Below the pieces are notes generated by a model. It searched no databases. It saw only the letters and a list, made by a program, of their open reading frames with translations, and was not told the DNA's origin. Shown here piece after piece: positions 23,101 through 35,800 of a DNA stretch of 64,000 bases (position 1 is its first letter; each line of letters begins with the position of its first letter). The stretch is from Nemopilema nomurai (lineage: Eukaryota > Cnidaria > Scyphozoa > Rhizostomeae > Rhizostomatidae), in assembly GCA_003864495.1 (NCBI GenBank), contig ML133383.1, positions 5,192,880 to 5,256,879 on the forward strand. The letters are read 5' to 3'. The position numbers and the translations under genes are program-made.

Positions 23101-26100
23101 ATCTTCATGTCAGGGGATGAGTGAAAAACTAAAGTGATTGGTGATATGAAGGTAAATTGGTGATATGAAATATTTTCAATGAGCCTCACATGAGTATGTT
23201 AGTCTGTTAGTTGGAGAGAGGAAACAACATTTCTGTGTTGGTCACAATAACATAACTAGGTTTATCTCTACACCATTATGATCACTGATGTTTTACACAT
23301 TTAAACACACTAAGATTAAAGAAATGTATTGAAGCGTTTTTGAATATGTATTGAAACATGTAATATTCAATTAAGTTTGTGGACTTGGAAGTACAGCAAC
23401 AGAGTCAGGATGTAGAGGGAGAGAAGCAAGACCAAGAGAAGGAAGAGCAGTCAGTTGAGGAAGATGAAGAAATAGGTTAGAGGAATTGACATCCTTTCTT
23501 TATTGCAAATGTGCTTCAAGCTTCAGTTGCTATCTCACTCCAAGATAAATCAAAGTTCACTTACCAAAATTTCTTTCAAGTGAAGCTGTGGCACAGTTTA
23601 TTGACAAATTTGACTTTTTGCATTGTTAATTTGTTGTTAGCTGAAAATCCATATTTTTTCATAGATATGAAATAGGAGAGAAACCAACCTTTGATTTTGT
23701 TTTCTAAAAGTTGAATTTTTGCATTTTAGCAGGAGACCTTTTTCAAACATTTGCGCAAGTGCAAGGTAGTGTAGTTTCCATTGTAGCTAGTTAGCCTTCG
23801 CGACAGTTGTAGGGTAGTAGAAGAAACTTACTAATTTTTGTGTGATTTGCTGTCAGGAAAAAGTCTGCATTTTTGTCTAATCTTTTTTTCACTGTGGTTT
23901 TCTCTTTGCTCTATTTCATCCTTGACATTGCTACAACTTTTCTTTCTTCCATCCTTTCTTTAACCCTTTCATCTTTGTTCATCCTTTTTTATGGCTCCTC
24001 CTCCACTTCAGTCCACTCTTTCATTAACCTTACTGTTTCCTTTGTTCCTGTTGTCTCATTTTTTTTTATCTGGTCAGTCATTTATCCTCCCCATTTTTAA
24101 CATTTAACTTTTCCTCAGCTAAACCCTCAGCTATTTAGGTCATTGCTTCTTGGTCAGGTGGCCAAAGCAAAACAAGGTTGGCAGTAAGAGAGTTGCTACA
24201 GGGGGTACAGGAGGCACTGTAGCAAGCAGCAATGGCATCATTTACTTTCGGCACATTTTCAGGCACAAAACTTAGGAAAGATGATAGCTTATTTTAGCTT
24301 AAAGATTATAGAAGTTTAACATAACGGAAATAAACGTTCCAATGCTATAAGAAATTCACTGCTGATAGCGAAAGAGACACGTAAGCGTTAGTTCATATTA
24401 ATTTAATGGCTCGCCAATAACACCGATAACAGTAAAGCGTCACTTGGTCTTAAATTAAGAATTAAGTCACGCCCTTGTCCCAATCACGCCTTAATACCAC
24501 ACCCTATTGTCGGCAAATCGCAACTTTGTACTCCCCAAAAAACCTTTTCAGCACCTTATGGACAGTGCAGCTAGTGCTGTAGTCAGTGTATTCAGTTTAT
24601 TTTTTGATGAGTTTGTCAAGTAGATGGACTCAAGACATGCAGACCTAGTTATATTTTAAGCAAGTGAACAGCCTTCTCAGTGCATCAGGTTGCTAGACAG
24701 TTTATACTTTTGGTTAGCAAAAGAGGCACGATTCATGTTTTTATCTGCGAGTCGTGGTTTTCATTGCAGAAGTCGTCGAAGTGCCAAAAGAAATATCAGT
24801 TGTCATTATCAAACCAGATGCATTGAAGCAAGGTCATGCGGAGGAGATCATCCAAAGCGTAAGTGAAAAGCCCACTTTTGTATTATGAATAGCAATGCAG
24901 TGTAGAACAGGTTAACTGACAAAATATCTTGCCAGGCAGCATGGAACTATATTTGAAGTTTCTCCAAAAAAACCCTAGTATAGTGCTCTTTCCCAGTGGT
25001 ATTTAGAAGTATCTATTGGTATCAAGTGGTTTTCTAATATTTCTTTTCGATTGCATGTCTCAAAATTTTTGTCAAGAAAATGTCACTTTTTCTTTTAAAA
25101 GCCCTTTAAAACCAGTATGTTCAACAATAAACTTGCCACAAGGTTTTTTCAACAAGATAGATCTGCAATATACTTGCCACAACTCACCTTGATGCTGTTA
25201 GGGTAATATTGTTTCATGTCCATGGCTGTTGCTCTTGCCTCGGAGTTGTTTGTATATGAGAATGCTCATTTCTGTTAGTTTCGTATGACACATATTTTTG
25301 AAATGGTTTGTGTAACGAAGATTTCAGTCCGAAAAAGACTGCTTCTTCCAAAAATATGTAATTGCTTCTTTTAATCAAACCTTTGTTTAGATCGAGAGCT
25401 CTGGCATTGAGATTCTTCAAAAGGAAGAAAGAGTACTAACCAAGGAAGAAGCAGCAGAATTTTACAAGCAGCATGAAGGCAGTGAACATTTTGAGGAACT
25501 GACTGAGTTTATGAGCAGGTTGGTTCTGTCAATACGCCCTCGTGTCTTCTTACCTTTAGATCGTTCCTAAAAGGGTGATTTAAATGGTTGAATCTATTCT
25601 AGCGACCCCGTGTTGACGCTGGTTCTAAGCAAGAAGGGAGATGACCCGGGATACGGCTTGATCCCAGAGTTGAGAGACCTCATTGGCCCCAAGGATGTCA
25701 ATCAAGCCAAGGAAGAGGCACCTGCAAGGTATCCGTCGACTTGAGTTGTAGTGGTCGTTTAAGGGCTTTGCGAGGTGTAGCTACTAGAGAGAAATGGCCT
25801 CTAGAAGAGCACCTTTTCAAAATATATCTCAAGAGCAAGTTTTCCCCTAGAAGCTCTCTTCCTATCCCATCAGTAATAGTACATGTTAAGGCTTCGCCCC
25901 AACAGAATAGACTATTCATCTTGTAGTATCACTGGCCTTTAAGTTCACTTTCACTCTCCAAACAGCCCTTTTTAAACTTCCCATCGCATATGTTCGTGAC
26001 GTTTCACTGTTCGTGTAACGCAGTCTTAACTTGTGATAATAGGACGAGTGTTTACCTTCTGCTGCTTACCCACTTCTATTTGCCTGTAAGCACTTGCTAC

Positions 26101-29100
26101 TAGTTCTTTTAATGACCCATTTTCACAAACGTCGTAGTATTCGCGCGCAGTATGGAACTGACGCCATCATGAATGCAGTTCACTCTTGCGATTCCTCTGA
26201 GAGCGCGGCAAGGTAGGAGCTGTACTACGGTACTCCGTTTTAATTATTCATTACTTATTTATTAAAATACTTTTTTCATGGGTACCTGCATTGTTTCGAT
26301 CTCTTTGTTCCTAGTTGTTTCTGTGCAACTAAAGTCCCACCTGCAGTGCTTTAGTGTACCTTTTGCTATTTCTCAATGTACAGTCATACATCAGCTTAAA
26401 AGCACTGTAACGAAATGACTTTTGTTCATTTGAGGTCACCTTGTCAAGCTTTTTCAACTTTTTTTTCCAGGGAGCTGGCGTTCTTCTTTCCCGATTTCAA
26501 TGTGCCAAAAGTACAGGAGAAGCGGAAGAAGAAGCGAATACAACGGACCCTTGCTTTGATACGACCTGGTGCTTATGCCCAGCGGAAAGGTAAGTGACGT
26601 GGCTCATTGAATTTCCCTAACCCACCAACGAACTATTACATCTCATCTTGTGATTGCTGTTGCAAACTCTTTGGTTGGAGTGAGAAGGTGAGAATTAGTT
26701 AGCAGTACTTTTGGTGAAATTTTCTTCAAGCGCACGACTGCCCAGCTGGCTAGGCCCCTGGGTGACTCGAACACTTGATTATGGTGGTGCGTTGTGGGTA
26801 GCCTGTTTCAGTGTTCCCGGCTAATACTTTTGTTTTTCTGCAGAGTCCATACTGCAAAAAATATCAGAAGCAGGATTCAGTGTTGCGATGGAAAAGGAGA
26901 TGTACCTAACGAGGGAGCAAGCGGAAGAGTTTTACGATCAGCACCGAGATAGCGACTACTTCGAATCTTTGATCACGAGTATGACAAGGTTGGCGCATTT
27001 TAAATCAAAACAGATTTCTCACATCAATTTGAGATTAAATTTGTCACATTTCCCCAATTTTGGGAGTGAGCAGAAGCTCTTTTTTTCAAAGTACACTCCC
27101 TGTATTCTTTTCTGATTGCATAATTTTTTAGACCTTTGACTTAAATGACAACTTCATTTTGACTTTTAGGCTTTCATATGTAGCAAGGCGATCACTAGAT
27201 CTGCTTTCATTGCAACTTACATTGTCTCTGTTAGTTTTAAAATTGTTTGCCATTCCTTTTTCCAGTGGCCCATCGTTAGCACTTTGTTTGGCAAGAGAGG
27301 ATGCAGTTGATGCGTGGCGAAGCTTATTAGGCCCCAAAGATGTTCAGCAGGCGAAGGAAGAAGCTCCTGAAAGGTATCAGTTGCTTCCTTTTTTCTTGGG
27401 AAGCTGCGAGAATCTCGTTGTTATTCTTAATAAGTGTGTCTTCATTAGCATTGGTATGACCAATATTGTGCGGGTAGAAAGGCTCAAACCTTAATAGATA
27501 ACCCAGTTTGACTTCTCATATCGAGCTGTTTTGACTTGATGGTAGCAATTTGACAAAATATAATATCAAATTGTCATTTTCTGGTTGGGTTGGCCTACTG
27601 TGGAGTAAAAAACTGCTAATGTATGCAGAAATCATGTATCCGTTATGAAGTTTCCCGTCGCTTCCATTTTAGCTTGCGGGCTGTGTTTTCAGAAGAGAAT
27701 GCCACCATTAATCCCCTTCACGGGCCTGATTCTGTTGAAGCAGCGGAAAAGGAACTGCGGACGTTTTTCCCACCACAAGCAACCATCGGCGTCATCAAGC
27801 CAGATGCATACAATGAGCCGGAACAGCGAGGTACGTTGACATTACTGTTACGAAATGACAAAACCTAGGAAATTCACTTGCTCAATGTTGCATCAACAGC
27901 TTTTGAAGCCGAAAACGCCCGCTTCCTAGTCGTAATGGCCATGAAATGTGGATGGGGAAAGAGACACCTACCAAATAAGAGCTGGTTTTTAGAGGTTTGA
28001 TAAATGGGAAGATTACAGAATAAGAGGAACTCGCACAAGGCTGTGTTTGTCCTGTGGATGTCTTTCGCTTAAAGTCCATGGCTGATGTTTGCTATTGCAA
28101 GTCCAACACCTTGTGCTTTGTTGAAAGCCGCAACAAGTATAGGCAGTGCAATTTCACCGCCACCTTAATTAAATCATCTTTTGATTGTACGCTTTTTTTA
28201 AAGAGGGAATCTTGAAAAGAATCGAGGAAGCAGGTTTCAAAATTTCTGCACAAAAGGAAATAAACCTTACCAAAGACCTTGCAACGCAGTTTTACAAGGA
28301 ACACGAAGGGAAAGAGTTTTTTGAGGGCCTAACTGATTACATGAGCAGGTAATTTGTGGATATTTTCAAGTTTTTTTCAAGACTCGTGGACTGTTTTCTT
28401 TGTGAGTTTGATTGAAATGTCATCGCGCTTTTCTTAGACTGAGAAAGAGATGCTTATATTTCAGTGGTCCAACTCTATTCATGATTTTGTCAAGAGAAGA
28501 CGCTATATCCGGGTTCAGAGCATTGGTTGGTCCAACGGAGCCGGAAATCGCCAGAGAGCAGGCACCCAACAGGTACCAGTGCCACCGATAACAACGCGAT
28601 TTCTAACGTCTGAGTTTCATGTCATCCTATTGGTTAACGTGCTTGTTGTCAATTTGTTGTGTTGTTCAACTACGGCACAGAACACAATGGCTCTCCCTAT
28701 GAACTTAGAATCTAAAGATCTAAGCATTTCTACTAGCATAATTGAATAAACCGCAACTCATCATGTTTTTGCTCTCATTGACGTTCGACCAGACGAGTGC
28801 GTGCCAGACTGACTATGTTCCTTCTCTGTTCTTCTGTGAGACCCATTTCTTCGCCGTAATAATTCAAGAATTCTTCAAAGTACCACTTCCTTTTTGGAGA
28901 AAATTCGTAGAACAGGTAAACAAGCGCTTTCTTTTTATTATCTGTCGTCTTCTGGCTCGTTTTTTTGCACCACAATTGTCTGAATTATTTGCAGTTTGCG
29001 GGCTTTATTTGCCACGGACCCAATGAAAAATGCACTTCACAGCAGCTCGAATGCCGAAAAGGCGGTTAACGTGATCCATGAATTCTTTCCTGAAGTGGAG

Positions 29101-31287
29101 CTCAACGAAGATGGCACTGTCAAAGGTACTGACCGTTCTTTTATTTGTCGTTGTTAAAGCATCCTAGCAGTTGCTGATGGAAGAGTTGTGTTTAATTTCC
29201 GTGTGTTTCATATTTCTCATTGATAGCACGAGTTAAACAAGGCACTCATAGTTGCTGGGCGCATTTGCTAGAAACATTTGAATTGGGATATATTAATGAT
29301 TGGCAAGAATTTTACCGTTGGCTGACTTGACTGGCTTGTATTGAGATCTTATCTCACAAATGTGGTTTATATAGAAAATAAGTCGTCAAAGCATTTGCGG
29401 TAGAAGGGGCTTCATTTCGACTTTTTAGCAAAGCGCGACAAGCAAGCACGTTAACGCCATCAGATACCTATCTATAAATACTCTTCTAGTGGGAAACATG
29501 CTTTGATTCACAAGCCTTGTCTTTGCTTGATACTGTTTTGTTTCTCGCAGAACCACCGCCAGAAGAGCACCCCGAGGATCAAGCCCCCACGCCTACCGAA
29601 GAGACAACAAACAAGGAAGGAGAAGCACAAGAGCATGATCACGAGGACGAGTCTGGATTAGAGGTAGGCAATGAATCTGGATTGGAAGCGAAGGATGGAA
29701 CTGGCTCAGAAGCACAAGATCAGCCAGTATTGGACGCAAAAGGTGATGGTGGAGAGGACGCAAAAGGTGAAGCTGAAGTAGATGCCAAGGATGAATCCAG
29801 ATTACAGGCAAAGGATGAATCCGAAGAAGGTGCAAAAGACGAGTCTACACTGGAAGCGAAAGGCGAGGAAGGCAAGGATGTCGAAGTCCCAGCAGAACCA
29901 AGTCAAAATGATGCGGCACCGGAAGCAACTGAGGAAGGGACCCAAGGTAAGCCTTCATTGCATTCACCACAAAGTTGTTACTGGTTGTTTGCCTATTTGT
30001 ATAGTAGAACGGCAGTGATTTGCGTCCATATAACACAGAGGCCCTGTCTAGACAGCCTTTTCAGGGCGATACTCTATCCAGTGGCTGTACTTTTGGCAAT
30101 TTTCAAATACCAATGTTTAAAATGTAGACAACTTATTAAGAATACTGTGAATGCGGTGCATGCTAGAATCGGGAAGCTCTAAATTTTGTGCGATTTCAAG
30201 CTGCTGATGAAATGGATTGACATTCGACCTCCAGCACCTCGAAGGATCTGTCAAGAGTAGGCCTGGTGCAATGCTGAATACGATTTTCGGCTGTGCATTT
30301 TGGATCTTTATTTCGAGATACAGAGATATGGGAATGAAGGGAAAAAGGTGCCGCAACAATCATATTTATTCTCAGACCATTAAAATTCTGCTCCAGGGAC
30401 ACCTTGCGCTGACCATGGTTTTCCACTTAAGATACTGCATTTGCACTTGTGACACGCCCTGTGTTTTTAAACCAGTCAGTCAGTCAGTCAGCCAATGGGG
30501 TGTGGCAAATGTGTGCAATAGTTTAGTTTTGGTGATGTTGCTGCTTCTGTATTCAAAGAAACCTACTCCTTTTCCTTGCCCCAGCTCTAGAGGCATATTG
30601 GCCACGAGGTGCCACGAGGCAAGCTTCGCATCCTAGTCTCACATCTAAAACATAATTTCCAAAATTCAAAAAGAAGGTGGATGTACTCGATGATGTATTC
30701 GAATGTACCGTCTGAATTGAAGCACTATAAGTTAGCGTAGATTTCAGACTCATATAGATTATCGGAAAGCGAACAATGTGTGTACACAGCAAAAGCTCCA
30801 TAATTTGATCGCACCTGTTACAAAGCCGCGTTTGTGTTGTTGCAGCAACTGCTTATTGTAGCAAGCACACTTTGCACATTAGTGGCGTATGAGCATTACT
30901 TGCAGCAATGGGGGAGTAAACATAATGTCACACCCTATTTCAGAAGCAAGTAATGTGGCGGAAGGCGCCAGTACCGCGGCAGGCAACGCAACGGAGAGCC
31001 AAGGTGGAGACGGTGCTGCCGACGAAGCCGGGGGAAGTGAGGCCAAACAGGTGGAGGACAGGAGCGAAGAAAATCAAGAAGCGGCTGCAGGCGAGGGTGG
31101 GGAGACGGAAAACGAGGCTAAAAAGGACGATGCTGGCGAGGAAGGAGCGGGTGGAAAGAGCGGCGATCCCGAGGGGAGCGCAGGAGATGAGGCTAAGATC
31201 AATGGTAATAACAATGATGGCAGCGTTGAAGATAAGGAAAAAGACGACTCGAAAAAAGATGACGGGGAACAGCAATCTGGGGAATAG
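20193..31287 (+). CDS. NME8: NME8/TXNDC3: thioredoxin + three NDP-kinase domains (19 coding exons, ~844 aa)
   Basis: NME8 proteins are outer-dynein-arm-associated intermediate chains of motile cilia and sperm flagella. Exons: 20193-20225, 21810-21867, 22002-22105, 22546-22617, 22929-23045, 23397-23475, 24770-24858, 25391-25518, 25603-25728, 26138-26212, 26471-26589, 26844-26988, 27266-27373, 27673-27830, 28204-28348, 28465-28572, 28995-29125, 29551-29946, 30944-31287 (TAG). All boundaries are GT-AG with consistent phase. Domain order is thioredoxin (WCGPC near residue 40), an acidic linker, three NDPK domains (about 155-600) and a 245-residue acidic tail. The start MAAKGRKNDVQ resembles vertebrate MASKKREVQLQ. 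Vertebrate NME8 is shorter (588 aa in human) with a much shorter C-terminal end. The first-exon boundary and exon 23397-23475 are the least certain. Long introns (20226-21809, 23476-24769, 29947-30943) hold nothing else I recognise. Confidence 0.93.
22002..22617 (+). other. NME8: Thioredoxin domain exons of NME8
   Basis: Exons 22002-22105 and 22546-22617 encode VVDAYAGWCGPCKAIE with both cysteines of the CGPC redox site intact, then ETDNIEALELYRDKSKPTF with the cis-Pro loop (KPTF). The following exon 22929-23045 supplies the last strand and helix (GGQLVHVIRGCDAP). The domain should be redox-competent. Confidence 0.92.
24770..26520 (+). other. NME8: NDP-kinase domain 1 of NME8
   Basis: Exons 24770-24858, 25391-25518, 25603-25728, 26138-26212 and the start of 26471-26589 form the first NDPK unit. 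Blocks seen are SVVIIKPDALKQG, the IRAQYGTDAIMNAVHSCDS active-site loop with the phospho-acceptor-type His present, and ELAFFFPDF. In human NME8 the first NDPK unit is incomplete; here it appears full length. Confidence 0.88.
26520..27780 (+). other. NME8: NDP-kinase domain 2 of NME8
   Basis: This unit spans the end of exon 26471-26589, exons 26844-26988 and 27266-27373, and the first part of 27673-27830. Blocks are TLALIRPGAYA (KPDA altered to RPGA), GPSLALCLARED, GPKDVQQAKEEAPE, and the active-site loop TINPLHGPDS with the His retained, followed by ELRTFFPP. Confidence 0.88.
27780..29125 (+). other. NME8: NDP-kinase domain 3 of NME8
   Basis: This unit spans the end of exon 27673-27830 and exons 28204-28348, 28465-28572 and 28995-29125. 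Blocks are TIGVIKPDAY, ILKRIEEAGFKI, GPTLFMILSREDAI, VGPTEPEIAREQAP and LRALFATDPMKNALHSSSN. The His is retained but the usual HGSDS context is changed to HSSSN. Confidence 0.88.
29551..31287 (+). other. NME8: Acidic, repetitive C-terminal tail of NME8
   Basis: Two exons (29551-29946 and 30944-31287) add about 245 residues rich in Glu, Asp, Gly, Ala and Lys. The first shows a degenerate repeat around (D/E)AKDES and DAKGE units; the second is Gly/Asp/Glu-rich and ends DGEQQSGE before TAG. The base composition suggests expansion by repeat slippage. No folded domain is visible. Confidence 0.85.
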
Positions 31288-31701
31288 TATTCTGCACAGG
31301 TGATCGAGGCACTGGTTGGACAGAACTATGCGGATTCCACGTCTGTAAATAAGCTGAAATTTTTACTTTGTAAATACTCTGGTCCTTGTATAATATTTTC
31401 TTTCAAAGTGACCGAAGATATTTGGAAATGATTGGTTAATTAGATAGCGGGATGGTTTGAAAAGATTTGGCTTAAAAATCCTTTCTATTTCAGTAAAAGA
31501 CTTAGAAACCGCTTTTTTAGCATATCCTCGCCTTCTTGCTTTCCACCACTCAAATGTTTATCTTAACCTTCCACGGTTTTTGAAATGTGAAAGGATACCT
31601 TCAGGATAAATGTTCGCAATGGTTGTTACCAAAGAAAATATTGTCCTCGACTGGGTTCTCTTTGGAACAAGAACTGTGTGCAAATGTGACAACAACGTTT
31701 A
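31288..31701. other. NME8 3' UTR and downstream flank
   Basis: No further coding sequence is seen. The transcript presumably ends here, but I see no canonical AATAAA close to the stop. Confidence 0.5.
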
Positions 31702-31738
31702 AACTGGCTGAAGCATGCGGTCGTTCTGATTGCGAGGC
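31702..31738 (-). mobile_element. Short scrap of the same RLE-type retroelement family
   Basis: About 28 bases here match the nearby element at about 34382-34410 with only three or four differences. On the minus strand both encode QNDRM(L/F)QPV, the segment before the reverse-transcriptase FADD box. It is out of order relative to the fragment at 32141-32478, so it marks a separate event. Confidence 0.6.
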
Positions 31739-32140
31739 GGGACGCTAGCCTAGGCCCTTCTATTTTGATTCACTGGACAAAGCCGCGAGAACTTCGATCA
31801 AGTCTGCTATCTATAAAGAGAAGGCCGAGACAGTGACCCTGTGGACTTTCACGAACAGCGGGGACTGCAGGATTTGAGAACAACCAGTGACGCAGGAGGC
31901 CTTGAAGTCAAAATATATCAGAGCTAGCACTCACTAGCAGATAAAGCCATTGCAAATGTGCTTAGATACACGGATACCCAGGTATTGACATTGCAAACTT
32001 GGTACTTGACTGGTCGACCGCTGCTACGAAGCTCAACAGAAAACATGATTGTCGTTTAGTGGCAGTTTGCCGGTAAAGAGACAATTAATGAACATTTTTC
32101 ATGTAATTGGAACGTGTTGCGTTTTGATTTGCGCTAGTGT

Positions 32141-32478
32141 CTAGGTCAAAACGCTGACCCATTTTAGCAAATTGCTATTGTTGGCCGCCGGAACTGATTG
32201 GTCGTTTATAGAGTGGCGATTGGCACAGGAAAGAGCTTCTGAGGAATCTTCAACGCAAAAAGTCTTTATAAGCGTCATTTTACAATGATAGACCATCTGG
32301 TGACACAGTTGAAAACATTTGGTTTGCCTTCTCCCCACCTGTACTGCTGAATTATCAGCGAATTATTCTGTCGGGTTGATCTTAGTGCCAGCCTGATCGT
32401 CTCTTTTGGACATGGCATACTGGACAATAGAGTTGAAGCGTAGATTGAATAAGAGAGAATGAGGCAACGACCTTTCAA
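32141..32478 (-). pseudogene. Ancient reverse-transcriptase fragment (palm region)
   Basis: Minus-strand translation gives SLPHSLLFNLRFNSIVQYAM, comparable to CLSPLLFNLCFNTFIQYIK in the element at 32819-36113. After a TAA it gives FADNSAV followed by a CFQLCHQMVYHC block, comparable to FADDAAV then LNCFTRWCQWAN. The catalytic second Asp is replaced by Asn. This is an older, more decayed relative of the neighbouring element. Confidence 0.65.
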
Positions 32479-32818
32479 GAATTAACAGAAGCAAAAAATG
32501 TATGGTATTAATTGATTACCACTGATGCTTAACCATTGCATACACTCAAACGTAGGATTAAACTCCGGATGGTAAGGTAACTAGAATGCAGGAGGAGATC
32601 AAGTTGTAGTGCATCTTTCCCAAGATATTTTTTGATTTAGTTACATGAGACAAATCAATCAATACATAGCAATTGTTCTGCTGGAAATTGCCAAATTGTA
32701 GCCAAGCTCTGTGATAAACACTGATGCGCCTATCATGGAAACATTTCATTTTAAATTCAACTTAAACTACAACTACAAATCTCACTATTACAAGGTAATT
32801 TGCAATTGGCTAGCCTGG

Positions 32819-35800
32819 TTTTACAAGAAAAAACTATAACAATCGTAAGGTAAAAGGAAAAACTGAGAAAAATAAAATAAAATAAAACAACTAAAGTTAA
32901 AAAGGATGTAATTCCGGATTTGTCCATGGCTTATTTTTGCAACAAAATATGTAGTACGTAGTACGGATGGCAATGTTGGAAAGTTTAGAAATGAGATACT
33001 GTTTTTGTTGCTGATCGATGGAGAGAGAGTCACACATTTTGAAGAATGAATTGCAGGAATTGCCGAAGATGCCAAGAGAGCTCATAGAAAGATTAACAAA
33101 GGAGACACATTTGAACTGCCGCTGTAAACCAGATAAGAGAGGAGCATACTTGCTGTGTTTTCTTGTAGCATTTGTCTCAAGATTGGATTCGAAGCCAACA
33201 GTTAGCTCTAAAATGTAGAGGTAATTGTTGTTAGTCCTCAAGAGAAGATCAGGGCGAAGGTTTTCTCCAGTTATGATTGATGGTGAAAGAAAGCCAGGTA
33301 TATCAGCGTAGATGGTAGATTCATTGACAGCTTTTAGTGACGTAGCTAGAAAGTTTAGGATAGAGTTATGTCGCCAGGTGTATCGGCCTTGTTCCAGATA
33401 TGTTTTGCAGCCAGCAACAACATGAAGGAGTGTTTCTGGCAGAAAACAGAAAGAACAGTCAGAGGTCTGGCTCAAGTTCCATTTTTTCAGGTTTTTCTGT
33501 GTGGCAAGGGTATTGTTCAGGTACCTTATGGTGAAATTGAAAATATTCTGAGGCATGCTACTTTGCACCTTGGACCAAAGTTTGTTTATTTGTGGAAGAT
33601 TCTGGTTAAAGAGATGTGATAATAAAGATCCTTGGGAGGTTAGGATGTTTTGCAGACGATCTTTATGCTCATGCTGGACAGCCTTTAATGCTTCTTTGGT
33701 GTTCCTATATATATCATATTGTATATTTGTGCCACTGCTGGTATTTTTCCATAAAGAGCGAATGTTATCGTTTGGTGAAGATTTCAATGCGTTTCGTAAA
33801 ACTGTTTGACACTGTAGGAATTTGGTGGATGGTAAAGTTAGGCTGAGTCCAAACTGGTTTTTAGAAAGAATAATGCTACTCAAGGTAGCACTTATTGGGA
33901 GGTCGAGCCACTGGCGGATGTATTTGGATACAAGGTTGTCAAGATTCTCGACAACCCACGTCTTTGAAAGATCTGCTACAGTAAGGTTCCAGGAAATTTT
34001 AGAAAGAACGAAGTTGTGATAAAGACGTAGCTTATTTTTTGCATGAAGAGGCTGGGAATCGATTTGTTTAAGCATGTTTGACAGTGATAAAAGGTCAGAT
34101 TTATGTTCTTGGTTTGTCATTTCAAAGTCAAAATGACGACCGAGGTACTTGAAAGAGTTTCCATTCGAGACAGATGGGATAGGTTTGTTGTTTATGAAAA
34201 GCTTAGGTTGATACTGAAGAGAACGTGTGGAAAATTTCTTTATTCCAAAAGTGATGCATTTATCGACACGTATGATCATGTTAGCCCATTGGCACCAGCG
34301 AGTGAAACAATTCAGTAGAAGTTGGTTTTCTTTCTCATTGCTGGTGATAACGGCAGCATCGTCTGCGAATTGAAACCAATGGACTGGTTGAAACATACGG
34401 TCGTTCTGATCAGGTAGGGAAAACCCTAACTGTTTGTATTTTTCAGCTTTTATGTACTGTATGAATGTGTTGAAGCATAGATTAAATAGTAGGGGACTGA
34501 GGCAGTCGCCTTGAAGCACACCACGACGGACTGGAATAGCAGGAGTATTATAGTGGCTTGTGATGATAGAGGTTTTAAAATCGGTGTAAAGGCTAGAGAT
34601 AAGAAGCTGTATGTTGTCAGGGATATGATGATAAGACAGTATAGTGGGTATCAATTATGATGTACTTCGCCAAAGGCATTTTTGAGATCAAGAAGAGTGA
34701 CAACCAGCGAGCGCTGTTTTGTACGTGCTTTGTCGATAATGTGAGCCATCATTGAAGTATGTTCAAGAGTGCCAGAGATGTTAGACGTGAAGCCTTTTTG
34801 AATTTGATGTTCAATATAGCCATTTATTTTAAGAAAATCAAACATAAAGTCACGCAAGCAAGAAGTAAATATTTTTAGTGGTACTGACTCAAGTGTTATG
34901 GGCCTGAAATTAGATGGATCTTCCACGCTATCCTTTTTGTGGATTAAGATAGTGCATGCATTTTCCATTCATTTGGAATATCTCCAGAAAGCCATATAAC
35001 ACGGAAAATTTCAGTAAGTTTACTACGTAGATAAGGACAATGTTTGAAGACAATGATAGAGATCTTATCCAAGGGGCAAGGAGAAGCAGAAGACTTCATT
35101 CGGCGAATTATTGTTGTAATTTGCTGATATGAAGGAGGCTCTGACGGAAAAGGGTGATCAGGCTCTTGAAAAGTGGGTATCCAAGATGGTATTGAAAACA
35201 TTGCGTAGGTGAAAGAGAGGAAAGAGTTTTTAGAAAGTACTGAGTGCATATATCATTAGGAAATGTTGGGAGAATGGATGAACTGGTCTTGAGGATGCGT
35301 TTAACGTAACCCCAGAAATTTTTTGAGATGAACTTATCATGATCAGCAATATGAGTAGTGTTAGAAATCATAGAACAGCCGTTGATCTTGTGACGCAATA
35401 GATGAGAGACGTATTTAATTTCTAGAAGAATAGCATTGTTCATCTTCAGCAATTTTAAGTCCTTTTTAAGTTCCTTGGCTTTTCGATCTTGATATTTCGC
35501 GACCAGATCGTTGGAAATAATGTCGATGGTACCACAAGTTTCTTTAAAATAGTTATAAATTGAGTTATTCATTGAGGTTATTGCTTCGTTGATGGTGCAC
35601 GGTTCCAATGGGAGATTTGATAAAGTTGATTTGAAATTTCGTTTGCAATGGACCATTCGTTTTCGAATTTGGGAGACGAACACCGGGTTTAATTTCGAAA
35701 AATACATCCAAATTGACGTCATCTAGAAACCCAATGCTGCTAGTGGCTTCGTTGCTTTGAACTTCACAAACTAGGTCTTCAGAGGTATCAGGGTTTCCCA

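Noticed and set aside
26750..26775. tRNA B-box-like phrase (ggtgactcgaac)
   Set aside because: No matching A box or cloverleaf was found around it.
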